Shown piece by piece: positions 40,431 through 49,297 of a stretch of DNA of 64,000 bases; positions within the stretch are counted from its first letter, which is position 1; every line of letters begins with the position of its first letter. The DNA comes from Filimonas sp. (GTDB lineage Bacteria; Bacteroidota; Bacteroidia; Chitinophagales; Chitinophagaceae), in the NCBI GenBank assembly GCA_017306865.1, contig JAFKHH010000012.1:620001-684000 (forward strand). The letters run 5' to 3'. The notes beneath the pieces are model-generated. The model saw only the letters and a list, made by a program, of their open reading frames with translations, ran no database searches and was not told where the DNA came from. A program made the position numbers and the translations under genes.

Positions 40431-42232
40431 TATTTCACCTCCTGCATTGTTACCAGCCTGCTGTAAATACCACCTTTCGCTAATAATTCTTCATGTGTAC
40501 CGCGTTCAGCTATTTCACCTTTTTGTAATACTACTATCTCATCTGCGTGGCGGATCGTACTAAGACGGTGGGCAATAACAAGTGAAGTCCTGTTTTGCAT
40601 CATATTATTAATAGCATCCTGCACCAGTCTTTCGCTTTCTGTATCCAGTGAAGAGGTGGCTTCATCCAGTATGAGGATAGGAGGGTTTTTCAATACAGCC
40701 CTTGCTATAGTCAAGCGTTGACGCTCACCGCCACTCAGTTTACTACCGCGATCACCAATATTGGTATCCAGGCCATTTTCCTTGTTGTTGATGAAGTTCA
40801 GCGCATTTGCTACACGTGCTGCATTTTCTATTTCTTCTTTAGTTGCATTAGGTTTAGCCAATGCAATGTTGTTCGCTATAGTGTCGTTAAACAATATTGG
40901 CTCCTGCGTTACAATGCTGATCTGGCTGCGTAGGGCATGCAAAGAGTAATCTTTTATGCTTACACCATCTACCAGCAGCTCACCGGATGTAATGTCATGG
41001 AAACGAGGCACAAGGTCCGCAAGTGTGCTCTTACCAGCCCCACTGCTACCAACAAGCGCTACTGTTTTACCTTTCTGAATAGTCAGGTTTATATTCTTCA
41101 ATATCTCATGTTCTCCGTAAGAGAAACTCACATTTCTAAACTCTATAGAGTCAGAGAAGTGGAGTTCTTTTGTACCATTATCTTCTACTATGATAGGCGC
41201 ATCCAATAGTTCTTCCACACGTTCGATAGCGGCAGAACCACGTTGTATATTGAAGAAGGAAGTAGACAATGTTTTAGCCGGATTAATGATAAACGCAAAC
41301 AATGCAATGTAGGTAAGCAGATCGCCACCTTCCATGCTATGGTAACGGATAACTAAAATGCCACCAAAATAAAGGATAATAGAAAGTACTATAACACCTA
41401 ATACCTCCGTTAATGGAGAGGCCAGGTCACGCCTCGCGTTCATTTTATTACGTACCCTGAATAGTTCATGGTTCAACGTAAAGAAACGATTACGTAATAG
41501 TTTTTCAGCTAAAAAAGCTTTGATTACACGAATGCCGCCAAGCGTTTCATCCATAATAGAGAGTGCGCCACCCAGCTTAATCGCCGACTCCTGTGACTGA
41601 CGTTTTAAGCTGCGGCTAATTCTGCCTATTACAAATGCCGTTACAGGTAATAACACAAGCAGGAACAGGGACAACATAGGGCTTATGAATATCATATAGG
41701 CCAGGTAACCAATTACAGTCAGCGGATCCTTTATTAAACCTTCCAGTGTACCTACTACAGAGCTGTCAATCTCCGCTACATCATTCGTCATTTTTGAAAT
41801 GATATCGCCTTTCTTTTGCTCAGTAAAATAACCTACCGGCAATTCCAGTATTTTCTCATACAGGTCATTTCTGAATCTTGTGGTAATAGCACTACGTATA
41901 GGCGCTGAAATAAGATTGGATAAATAGATGAATAAGTTTTTTAATAAAGTGGCAGTAATGATGAAGACACAGATAGCACCCAAAGTGTAAATCTTGTCAT
42001 GCTCCAGCATTAACTTATTTAAAAAATCGGACACAACACCTGTAACTGCATTGGATTTAATGACTGCTGTACCCGGATTGCTGCTATCCCCGATAACAAT
42101 AGACATAAATGGGGCAAGCATGCTGATGGAGAAAATTCCGAAAAAAGTGCCAAGCAGGGTACAGATCACATAAGACACCAATTTACCCTTATACTCGCCT
42201 ATATATTTAAATATCCTTTTAAAACGCTTCAT
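40430..42232 (-). CDS. ABC transporter, fused permease-ATPase (MsbA-like)
   Basis: 600 residues: six membrane segments in the first 320, then a nucleotide-binding domain with Walker A GSSGAGKST, the Q-loop, signature LSGGERQRL, Walker B LILDEATSSLD and H-loop IAHRLST. A homodimeric lipid or drug exporter, with lipid A flippase MsbA the closest general type. The start ATG at 42232 has no better alternative. rbfA is divergent. Confidence 0.93.
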   Translation of the reverse strand: MKRFKRIFKYIGEYKGKLVSYVICTLLGTFFGIFSISMLAPFMSIVIGDSSNPGTAVIKSNAVTGVVSDFLNKLMLEHDKIYTLGAICVFIITATLLKNLFIYLSNLISAPIRSAITTRFRNDLYEKILELPVGYFTEQKKGDIISKMTNDVAEIDSSVVGTLEGLIKDPLTVIGYLAYMIFISPMLSLFLLVLLPVTAFVIGRISRSLKRQSQESAIKLGGALSIMDETLGGIRVIKAFLAEKLLRNRFFTLNHELFRVRNKMNARRDLASPLTEVLGVIVLSIILYFGGILVIRYHSMEGGDLLTYIALFAFIINPAKTLSTSFFNIQRGSAAIERVEELLDAPIIVEDNGTKELHFSDSIEFRNVSFSYGEHEILKNINLTIQKGKTVALVGSSGAGKSTLADLVPRFHDITSGELLVDGVSIKDYSLHALRSQISIVTQEPILFNDTIANNIALAKPNATKEEIENAARVANALNFINNKENGLDTNIGDRGSKLSGGERQRLTIARAVLKNPPILILDEATSSLDTESERLVQDAINNMMQNRTSLVIAHRLSTIRHADEIVVLQKGEIAERGTHEELLAKGGIYSRLVTMQEVK

Positions 42233-42288
42233 AAACTATATTAAAACCCGCAAAGTAACTAATTTTACAGTCAATTAAATGTTAGATT

Positions 42289-42675
42289 ATGGAGGAAGGT
42301 AAACGTCAGCGACAAGTGGCAGGTGTGATACAACAGGAGCTGAATGAGATATTCAGGCACCTGGGACTGAATATGATAGATGGTGGAATGGTTTCCATCT
42401 CAAACGTAAAAGTAACGCCTGACCTGCTGGAGGCAAGGATATACCTGAGCCTGTTTAAAGTAGAGCAACCCAAGCTGGCTATGAAAAAAATAGAAGACAA
42501 GGCATGGGAAATAAAACGTGATTTGGCTGATCGGGTAAAACATCAGTTACGCAGGATACCTGTATTGCAGTTCTACCTGGATGATACATTGGATTATGTA
42601 TTCAAGATGGAAGAGCTGTTCAAAAACATTGACGAAGAAAAGCAGGCAAAAAAGGACGACAAACCGAAAAGCTAA
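42289..42675 (+). CDS. rbfA: Ribosome-binding factor A
   Basis: 128 residues, 30S maturation factor binding 16S rRNA. The KH-like pattern is QRQVAGVIQQELNEIFRHLG, MVSISNVKVTPDLLEARIYL, LADRVKHQLRRIPVLQFYLD and DYVFKMEELF, followed by a charged tail. It is 16 bp upstream of the LolC/E-type gene, an order common in Bacteroidota. Confidence 0.95.
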   Translation: MEEGKRQRQVAGVIQQELNEIFRHLGLNMIDGGMVSISNVKVTPDLLEARIYLSLFKVEQPKLAMKKIEDKAWEIKRDLADRVKHQLRRIPVLQFYLDDTLDYVFKMEELFKNIDEEKQAKKDDKPKS

Positions 42676-42691
42676 CCTTAAAAGATAAGAA

Positions 42692-43909
42692 TTGAAATTT
42701 CTATTTGCCTGGCGTTATTTTAAATCCAAGAAGACAACCAATGCGATCAACATCATTGCATGGATAAGTGTGCTTGCTATTGCCGTAGGTACTGCTGCCC
42801 TGGTAATTGTATTGAGTGTGTTTAATGGGTTTGAAGACCTGGTAAAAACTTTGTATGGCGACTTCTATGCAGATATAAAAGTTGCGCCGGCTACAGGTAA
42901 GTTTTTTTCAATTACAGATAAGCAATTTACCCAGATCAATAAAACTGCCGGCGTTGCGCATATCAGTATGGTAGTGGAAGAAAAAGCTGTTTTGGTAAAT
43001 GGAGATTACCAGACTATTCTTTTTTTGAAGGGTGTAGATAGTGCTTATAAGGATGTAAATAAGCTACAGGATCATATAGTACGTGGAAAATATGAGATGG
43101 GCACGGCTGCGGAGCCTGCCGTAGTGATCGGCGTAGGAATTGAAAATGCTGTAGGAGCAGATCCTGAATCTTTATCTACAGAACTTGCGCTCTACCTGCC
43201 TAACCGGAAAGCCAATAGTCTTGCCAGCCTTGATGGTCTGCATTCATTTAATGTAAATGTGCGCGGCACCTTTATGGTGCAGCAGGAGTTTGATAACAAA
43301 TATGCATTTACCAATCTTGGTTTTATGCAGTATATGCTGGACCTGCAATCCAATCAATATAGCGCTATAGAAGTAAGCGTAAATAATCCAAGAGACATTG
43401 ATAAAGTAAAGAAGCAATTGCAGCAGGCGTTGGGCCAAAACTTTGTTGTGCAAACAAGGCTGGAGCAAAACCAGGGACTATTTACGGTGATGCAAATGGA
43501 AAAGTGGGTGATCTATGGCATTCTTTCTCTGATCCTGATCGTTGCTGCATTCAATATGATAGGTGCACTCACCATGCTGGTATTGGAAAAACAAAAAGAT
43601 ATAGCTGTGCTAAAAGCAATGGGCGCTAACAATAACCTTATTCAGCAGATATTTCTTGGTGAGGGGTTTGTATTAGCAGGCATAGGTACAGGGGCAGGAT
43701 TAATATTGGCGTTTCTTGTCTGCTGGGTGCAGTTGAAGTTTAAACTGGTAAAACTGGAAGGCGGCTCTTTTATTATCGATTATTATCCGGTGAAAATGTT
43801 GGCAACAGATTTTTTACTGGTCATGTGCACAATTGCATTGGTAACTATACTGGCTGCATGGTTACCTTCCCGCAAAGCTGCAATGCAGGAGTTCTCTCTT
43901 AAAAGTTAA
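42692..43909 (+). CDS. LolC/LolE-type ABC transporter permease, TTG start
   Basis: 405 residues. An N-terminal membrane segment (NAINIIAWISVLAIAVGTAA) is followed by a periplasmic MacB-like domain and a C-terminal FtsX domain with three membrane segments (GALTMLVLEKQKDIAVLKAM, LAGIGTGAGLILAFLVCWV). It probably acts in lipoprotein release from the inner membrane; the ATPase LolD is not adjacent. The initiation codon is TTG: the next in-frame ATG would remove the first membrane segment, and the residues KFLFAWRYFKSKK match the family N-terminus. Confidence 0.9.
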   Translation: MKFLFAWRYFKSKKTTNAINIIAWISVLAIAVGTAALVIVLSVFNGFEDLVKTLYGDFYADIKVAPATGKFFSITDKQFTQINKTAGVAHISMVVEEKAVLVNGDYQTILFLKGVDSAYKDVNKLQDHIVRGKYEMGTAAEPAVVIGVGIENAVGADPESLSTELALYLPNRKANSLASLDGLHSFNVNVRGTFMVQQEFDNKYAFTNLGFMQYMLDLQSNQYSAIEVSVNNPRDIDKVKKQLQQALGQNFVVQTRLEQNQGLFTVMQMEKWVIYGILSLILIVAAFNMIGALTMLVLEKQKDIAVLKAMGANNNLIQQIFLGEGFVLAGIGTGAGLILAFLVCWVQLKFKLVKLEGGSFIIDYYPVKMLATDFLLVMCTIALVTILAAWLPSRKAAMQEFSLKS

Positions 43910-43941
43910 TAAGATTTATACAGTATATAAGGTAGGAAAAG

Positions 43942-43987
43942 TATATAGGGTATATAAGTAGCAACATCTACCTATATACCCTATATA
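43942..43987. repeat. W9 hairpin of TATA words
   Basis: TATATAGGGTATATAAGTAG at 43942-43961 pairs with 43968-43987 with one mismatch. Outer words (TTATACAGTATATAAGG, TTTATACAACTTTATAAAC) extend the pairing loosely from 43916 to 44012. It lies between convergent genes. Confidence 0.85.
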
Positions 43988-44016
43988 ATTTATACAACTT
44001 TATAAACTTCTACAGG

Positions 44017-44859
44017 CTAGTAGTCGCCTAATGTTTCAGGTAACTGAGCTAATGCTTTGGCTAATTGCTCATCGCTTGGAGCAATACCGTGCCACTCATG
44101 ATGACCTTCCATAAAGTCAACACCTTTACCCATTACTGTTTTCATAATAATAGCGATAGGCTTGCCTTTACCTACATAGCTACGTGCTTCATTCAAGCCC
44201 CTGATCGTATCATCCATATCATTGCCATCCATCTCCAATACCTGCCAGCCAAAGCTTTCAAACTTTACACGGAGGTCGCCAAGTTTCATTACCACGTCCG
44301 TTGGACCATCGATCTGCTGACCATTGTGATCAATAGTTGAGATCAGGTTATCTACTTTATGATGTCCGGCAAACATTATTGCTTCCCAGTTTTGTCCTTC
44401 ATCTAATTCACCATCACCATGTAAAGAATACACAACATGGCTATCTTTATTTAATTTTTTTGCCAGCGCAGCACCAATGGCTACGCTCATGCCCTGGCCC
44501 AGTGAACCGCTTGCTACACGTACACCTGGCAGGTGCTCATGCGTGGTTGGGTGACCTTGGAGACGGGAATTCAGCCTTCTGAAAGTAGACAGTTCTTTCT
44601 TGTCGAAATAGCCGGAATGTGCTAATACTGAATAGAATACAGGTGAAATATGTCCATTAGATAAGAAGAAAAGATCTTCATTTACCCCGTTCATGCTGAA
44701 CTTAGGGTTATGTTCCATTATATTAAAGTAAAGTGCTGTAAGAAAATCAGTACAACCCAATGATCCACCCGGATGCCCACTCTGCACAGCATGTACCATT
44801 CTAACGATATCCCTTCTAACCTGGGATGCTATTTGTTTTAACTCCTGTACTTCTGCCAT
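44017..44859 (-). CDS. Transketolase, N-terminal subunit
   Basis: 280 residues carrying the TPP-binding half of transketolase: HPGGSLGCTDFLTALYF, SNGHISPVFYS, RVASGSLGQGMSVAIGAA, and the diphosphate site GDGELDEGQNWEA. A complete enzyme needs a C-terminal subunit of about 310 residues, which normally lies next to this gene but is not in this position here. A strong promoter precedes it (44880-44911). Confidence 0.93.
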   Translation of the reverse strand: MAEVQELKQIASQVRRDIVRMVHAVQSGHPGGSLGCTDFLTALYFNIMEHNPKFSMNGVNEDLFFLSNGHISPVFYSVLAHSGYFDKKELSTFRRLNSRLQGHPTTHEHLPGVRVASGSLGQGMSVAIGAALAKKLNKDSHVVYSLHGDGELDEGQNWEAIMFAGHHKVDNLISTIDHNGQQIDGPTDVVMKLGDLRVKFESFGWQVLEMDGNDMDDTIRGLNEARSYVGKGKPIAIIMKTVMGKGVDFMEGHHEWHGIAPSDEQLAKALAQLPETLGDY

Positions 44860-44879
44860 AAAAAAAATATTGTTTTAAG

Positions 44880-44911
44880 CAAATCTAAGTTTTCTGAAGC
44901 TAGGCAGCAAA
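44880..44911 (-). promoter_or_regulatory. Promoter of the transketolase N-subunit gene
   Basis: On the minus strand the -33 TTTG (44908-44911) and the -7 TAGATTTG (44880-44887) are spaced 20 nt apart, close to the Bacteroidota consensus. The ATG lies 21 nt downstream. Confidence 0.75.
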
Positions 44912-45083
44912 AAGAGGAGAAAAGAAGTCTATAGAAAAAGTTCTTTTTTCTGAAAGCGGCACGATTTTTCCTGAAAAAAAGCGGGAAATAATCATTTCGT
45001 AATGAACTTTTTAGAAAAAAGACTTTACTTTGCAAGGCATTTCCCCCACTTGTACCGTTCGCGAAAAGTAAAAACATCAATGC

Positions 45084-46238
45084 ATGGAGCAAATTATCAT
45101 CAGTGGGATTATCGCGTTTCTAATAACCTTTTACGCAATTCCTGTAATCATACAGGTGGCAGATGAAAAGAAGCTCTATGATATTCCTGACGAAAGGAAA
45201 GTTCATAAAGCACCTATTCCTTCCCTTGGTGGATTAGCAATGTTTGGCGGTTTCCTGGTTAGCCTGTTGCTAACGTTTGTTAGTGATGCTAATTCTGGTT
45301 TTCTGCAATACTACATTGTGTCATTCGTAATTATCTTTTTCCTTGGAGTAAAAGATGACCTCGTTGTGTTGTCACCTATGAAGAAATTTATTGGCCAGTG
45401 CATGGTTGCTGCAATCCTTGCCTTTAAAGGTAAAGTATTGATCACCAGTATGCATGGCTTTTTAGGTTTAGAGCAGTTAGACCCAAGCGCAAGCTATCTG
45501 CTAACGTTCTTTACCATGATCGTAGTTATTAATGCCTTCAACCTGATTGATGGTATTGACGGGCTCGCAGGAAGTGTAGGCCTGATCACATCTGCAGTAT
45601 TTGCCACTTATTTCTTTATTAACGGAGACCTGGCGCACGCATTATTAGGATTTGCATTGGCAGGAAGCATTGCTGCATTCCTGATCTACAACTATCAACC
45701 GGCTAAAATCTTTATGGGTGATACCGGCTCCATGTTGTTAGGGGTAGTAAACGCTATACTGGTAATACAATTTATAGAGAAAGGCCCGGGATTTGCGCAA
45801 TACCCGATCCATTGCTCTCCGGCTATAGGTTTTGGTATCTTATTAATTCCTTTGATGGATACACTGCGTGTATTTGGTATTCGCATATTCAATCGCCGTT
45901 CACCATTTAGCCCAGATAGAAATCACCTGCATCATATTTTACTTGACAGAGGCATGTCACATAGGGCAATTGCTATCTCTATCGCCTTGGCAAGTGTCGC
46001 GTTTATCGTGTTGTCATTCTTTATGCAAGCATTTGGTACAACGATGATGATCACATCGTTAGTAGCTATGTTTTTTGGAGGTATATTAATCCTGAACATG
46101 ACTAAACCACGTGCTCAAATGCGTGTTGTGAAAAATGTAAATACAAGTGCTACAGAAATAATAGCGGAGAAAAAACCGGTGAAACTTGTTTCTCTTTTTC
46201 TTAAAGAAGACAGGGCAGCAGTAGTAGACGAAGATTAA
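45084..46238 (+). CDS. Undecaprenyl-phosphate sugar-1-phosphate transferase (WecA/TagO type)
   Basis: 384 residues, about eleven membrane segments. MraY/WecA superfamily marks are PDERKVHKAPIPSLGG, VKDDLVVLSP, NAFNLIDGIDGLAG with the catalytic Asp, IFMGDTGSMLLG, and the loop RSPFSPDRNHLHHILLDRGM characteristic of GlcNAc-1-phosphate transferases. It starts lipid-linked surface polysaccharide synthesis. It is a single gene with its own terminator, not within a polysaccharide cluster. Confidence 0.92.
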   Translation: MEQIIISGIIAFLITFYAIPVIIQVADEKKLYDIPDERKVHKAPIPSLGGLAMFGGFLVSLLLTFVSDANSGFLQYYIVSFVIIFFLGVKDDLVVLSPMKKFIGQCMVAAILAFKGKVLITSMHGFLGLEQLDPSASYLLTFFTMIVVINAFNLIDGIDGLAGSVGLITSAVFATYFFINGDLAHALLGFALAGSIAAFLIYNYQPAKIFMGDTGSMLLGVVNAILVIQFIEKGPGFAQYPIHCSPAIGFGILLIPLMDTLRVFGIRIFNRRSPFSPDRNHLHHILLDRGMSHRAIAISIALASVAFIVLSFFMQAFGTTMMITSLVAMFFGGILILNMTKPRAQMRVVKNVNTSATEIIAEKKPVKLVSLFLKEDRAAVVDED

Positions 46239-46257
46239 GATAAATAATTTACTATAG

Positions 46258-46286
46258 AGCAACCTTCGGTAGAAGGTTGCTTTTTT
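46258..46286 (+). terminator. Rho-independent terminator of the WecA-type gene
   Basis: AGCAACCTTC (46258-46267) pairs with GAAGGTTGCT (46272-46281) followed by six T. Confidence 0.93.
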
Positions 46287-46296
46287 ATTTGTACAA

Positions 46297-46326
46297 TTTG
46301 TTATTTGAATGTATTTGTTAGTTTTG
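46297..46326 (+). promoter_or_regulatory. Promoter of frr
   Basis: -33 TTTG at 46297-46300 and -7 TAGTTTTG at 46319-46326, spacing 18 nt; ATG 22 nt downstream. This is among the best consensus promoters in the window. Confidence 0.78.
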
Positions 46327-46348
46327 CCACAATAAATGTAAAAAACTT

Positions 46349-46912
46349 ATGTCGGAAGAATTGGACCTGATAATTGATGATGCAGAATCTTCAATGAAAA
46401 AGGCGATCAATCACCTGGAAGGTGAACTACTTAAGATCAGAGCTGGTAAAGCTAGTCCTGCAATGCTGGAAGGCATTACTGTAGAATATTATGGCGCACC
46501 GACTCCAATAAGCCAGGTAGCTAATATATCTGTATTGGATGTTCGTACCATCAGCATACAACCATGGGAGAAGAAAATGCTGGGAGCAATAGAGAAATCT
46601 ATTATGATGGCTAATATTGGTATCACTCCGCAAAATGACGGGGTGCAGATCAGGCTATTTATGCCACCATTGACTGAAGAAAGAAGGAAAGAGTTTGTGA
46701 AGAAAGCGGCAGGGGAAGCAGAGTTCTCCAAAGTGGCTGTACGTAATATCAGGAGAGATGCTATTGAAGCTGTGAAAAAACTGCAGAAAGATGGCTTGAG
46801 TGAAGACGTGGCAAAAGATGCGGAGAAAAACATACAGGAGCTTACTGATAGATATATTGTATTGGTAGAGAAACACCTGGCTGCGAAAGAAAAAGAAATG
46901 TTGACGATCTAA
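46349..46912 (+). CDS. frr: Ribosome recycling factor
   Basis: 187 residues dissociating ribosomes after termination together with EF-G. Conserved helices: MKKAINHLEGELLKIRAGKA, the beta domain VEYYGAPTPISQVANISV, PWEKKMLGAIEKSI, PPLTEERRKEFVKKA, VRNIRRDAIEAVKKL and DRYIVLVEKHLAAKEKEML. Length is standard. It has its own promoter and terminator. Confidence 0.97.
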   Translation: MSEELDLIIDDAESSMKKAINHLEGELLKIRAGKASPAMLEGITVEYYGAPTPISQVANISVLDVRTISIQPWEKKMLGAIEKSIMMANIGITPQNDGVQIRLFMPPLTEERRKEFVKKAAGEAEFSKVAVRNIRRDAIEAVKKLQKDGLSEDVAKDAEKNIQELTDRYIVLVEKHLAAKEKEMLTI

Positions 46913-46933
46913 TATTGTCGCTTAGTATAATTG

Positions 46934-46966
46934 CAAAGCCCTGCTAAACAGCGGGGCTTTGTTTTT
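46934..46966. terminator. Terminator after frr
   Basis: CAAAGCCCTGCT (46934-46945) pairs with AGCGGGGCTTTG (46950-46961) with one G-T wobble, followed by TTTTT. Lies between convergent genes. Confidence 0.9.
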
Positions 46967-46983
46967 ATGTATGAATGAAGTCC

Positions 46984-47856
46984 TCATTTATTTACCAGGT
47001 ACACGCCACCAAGAATAATACCCAGGCAGCCAAGCTGCAATAATGTAATCTCCTCCCCATAAATTACGCCCCACAAAACAGCTATGAAAGGAATGCCATA
47101 CGTAACCAGCGAGGCGAAGATGGCCCCGGAACGCTTGACAAGCATATAAAACAATATGGACGCTACTGCCGTGCCTATTGTGCCAAGGATAGCGGATGCA
47201 CCTATAGATAACCATATAGCAGGGTGGTGAAATGCACTATTAAAAAATTGGGTGAAGTAGAGAATAAATAGGCAGGGTATTACCAGGAAAGAAAATGCTA
47301 CTGCTGCAATGTTTACAGATCCGGCTTCTTTTAAGTGCCTGCCCACCAGGTTTACGTTAAACGCATAAAATACAGTGGCCAGTAATACCAGTAAAGCATA
47401 GGAGACATCTTTCCAGTCAATGCCATTTGGCCCGGCCAATGGAAGCAGGCATAAGCCTACAAAACCTATCAATACACCTATGATCTTTTTAGGGCTGGCT
47501 TTTAGTTGAAAGAAGCTGATGCCAATAATAACGGTGAGTAATGGTGTAAGGGAATTGAATATAGCTGTCAGGCCGCTATCTATTCTTGTTTCTGCAATAC
47601 AGAATAAATATGCAGGGAAGAAACTACCGCACAACCCGGATAAGATTACAACGCCCAGCTTTTGTCGTGGGATCTTTTGAAACGCTTTGTACGTGAACGG
47701 GATTAATGCGATGCCGGCACTTAAGATACGCAACGTAGCTACATGTACTGCAGTCAGCTCTCGCATACCTATTTTCATTAATATAAATGAGCTGCCCCAT
47801 ATCAGGGAAAGGCCCAGGAACAATAACCAGCTTACGGCATCATTTTTCTTTTCCAT
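46984..47856 (-). CDS. EamA/DMT-family transporter
   Basis: 290 residues with ten membrane segments in two EamA repeats (LFLGLSLIWGSSFILMKIGM; and LLVLLATVFYAFNVNLVGRH, ending VIYGEEITLLQLGCLGIILG). Probably exports metabolites or amino acids; substrate unknown. The ATG at 47856 (MEKKNDAVSW) is preferred to 47901, which gives an atypical N-terminus. Confidence 0.9.
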   Translation of the reverse strand: MEKKNDAVSWLLFLGLSLIWGSSFILMKIGMRELTAVHVATLRILSAGIALIPFTYKAFQKIPRQKLGVVILSGLCGSFFPAYLFCIAETRIDSGLTAIFNSLTPLLTVIIGISFFQLKASPKKIIGVLIGFVGLCLLPLAGPNGIDWKDVSYALLVLLATVFYAFNVNLVGRHLKEAGSVNIAAVAFSFLVIPCLFILYFTQFFNSAFHHPAIWLSIGASAILGTIGTAVASILFYMLVKRSGAIFASLVTYGIPFIAVLWGVIYGEEITLLQLGCLGIILGGVYLVNK

Positions 47857-47935
47857 TTGCAGTAGGTGCAATATGCCTTGTAAGATATAACCTGCTCGCA
47901 TAATAATTGCTTATTTTTATAAGAAATAAAAACCT

Positions 47936-48682
47936 ATGGCAGGAATAAAACTTAAAAACATCAGCACAAAAGCACCCAAAGACACCAACAAAGCCAAAAC
48001 GAAAGAAAAGACAGAAGAAATAATAGCAGCGCTGGATGAATTGCAAAACACGATGTATGCACAGCATAAACACTCCGTATTAATAGTGATACAGGGCATG
48101 GATGCAAGTGGCAAAGATGGTGCTATCCGTAATGTATTTGGCCATTTAAATCCCCAGGGGGTATTGGTACAATCGTATAAAGTGCCTACGGCGGAAGAGT
48201 TGGATCATGACTTCCTGTGGCGCATACACAAGCATGCACCAGGCAAAGGCATGATACAGGTATTTAACCGCTCACACTATGAAGATATCCTGGTGACACG
48301 CGTGCATAAGTTATGCGATGATAAGACGGCTGTGAAAAGAATGCGATCGATCAATGACTTTGAATGGTTGTTGCAAGAGCATAACAATACCAGCATACTT
48401 AAATTTTATTTGCACGTATCGCCGGAAGAGCAGCAAGAACGGCTGAACGAACGCATTAACGATAAGCATAAACAATGGAAGTATAACGAAAGCGATTTTA
48501 CAGAAGCAAAGCTCTGGGATGAGTATATGAAAATGTATGAAGACTGCTTTGAGCACTGTAACAAAGTTCCATGGCATATCGTACCTTCTGATAATAATTG
48601 GTATAAAGAATATATTATTGCAAAAACATTATACGATACATTGAGCGGGTTGAAGCTCAGATACCCTGGCCTGAAAAAATAA
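47936..48682 (+). CDS. Polyphosphate kinase 2 family protein
   Basis: 248 residues with Walker A GMDASGKDG, the lid region HAPGKGMIQVFNRSHYEDIL (Walker B), KFYLHVSPEEQQERLNERIN and WKYNESDF. PPK2 enzymes phosphorylate nucleoside mono- or diphosphates from polyphosphate; subclass (I, II or III) cannot be assigned securely by eye. Divergent from the EamA gene with 79 bp between. Confidence 0.93.
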   Translation: MAGIKLKNISTKAPKDTNKAKTKEKTEEIIAALDELQNTMYAQHKHSVLIVIQGMDASGKDGAIRNVFGHLNPQGVLVQSYKVPTAEELDHDFLWRIHKHAPGKGMIQVFNRSHYEDILVTRVHKLCDDKTAVKRMRSINDFEWLLQEHNNTSILKFYLHVSPEEQQERLNERINDKHKQWKYNESDFTEAKLWDEYMKMYEDCFEHCNKVPWHIVPSDNNWYKEYIIAKTLYDTLSGLKLRYPGLKK

Positions 48683-48749
48683 AGAACAACTGGTTCTCCG
48701 AACCTGCCACTTATTTTTTTGTTATTGATCACTATAAAAAACAATGCAT

Positions 48750-49172
48750 ATGGGCTTTATAAAAGAATTCAGAGAGTTTGCCGTAAAAGGAAACGTAATG
48801 GACCTCGCTATCGGTGTGATCATCGGTGGCGCATTTGGAAAGATTGTTGACTCTGTTGTGAATGACCTGATCATGCCCATTGTAGGCATCGCATTCAATG
48901 CAGACTTCAGTAATCTGTACATTCCACTTTCTTCTAAAGTAACGCCGGGACTTGCGCTGGTGGACGCTAAAAAACTGGGGCCAGTATTTGCATGGGGCAA
49001 TTTCATTACAATCGTTCTTAACTTCCTTATCCTCGCCTTTATCGTGTTCCTGCTGGTAAAAGGCATGAACAGGCTGCGTAAGAAAGACGAGGCGCCTGCT
49101 GCACCTGCAGAACCATCCTCTACAGACAAATTACTGATGGAAATCAGGGATCAGCTTAAAAACAGGCCATAA
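48750..49172 (+). CDS. mscL: Large-conductance mechanosensitive channel
   Basis: 140 residues: [22 protein letters not shown] opens the first helix, then [19 protein letters not shown], a periplasmic loop, the second membrane helix ([20 protein letters not shown]) and a cytoplasmic tail ending in a helix ([10 protein letters not shown]). Releases solutes on osmotic downshock. The ATG at 48744 would add Met-His; 48750 matches the family start. Confidence 0.95.
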   Translation: MGFIKEFREFAVKGNVMDLAIGVIIGGAFGKIVDSVVNDLIMPIVGIAFNADFSNLYIPLSSKVTPGLALVDAKKLGPVFAWGNFITIVLNFLILAFIVFLLVKGMNRLRKKDEAPAAPAEPSSTDKLLMEIRDQLKNRP

Positions 49173-49206
49173 ACCAGCCAATTTATACAGAACTTATTCA
49201 TATTTG

Positions 49207-49238
49207 GCGCCCGCAATCTGATTTTGCGGGCGCTTTTT
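49207..49238 (+). terminator. Terminator after mscL
   Basis: GCGCCCGCAA (49207-49216) pairs perfectly with TTGCGGGCGC (49224-49233), followed by TTTTT. Confidence 0.93.
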
Positions 49239-49250
49239 CCATGTAAATGA

Positions 49251-49258
49251 TACATTTG
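49251..49258 (+). promoter_or_regulatory. Promoter -7 box of scpA
   Basis: TACATTTG matches TAnnTTTG, 40 nt before the GTG start of scpA. Confidence 0.55.
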
Positions 49259-49297
49259 CAGGAAGCCCACGCCAGGGCCTGATTAAAACAGCATAAT

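Noticed and set aside
44838-45092. 84-residue minus-strand ORF between transketolase and the WecA-type gene
   Set aside because: It covers a strong promoter and the ends of both neighbours; Phe/Leu-rich shadow.
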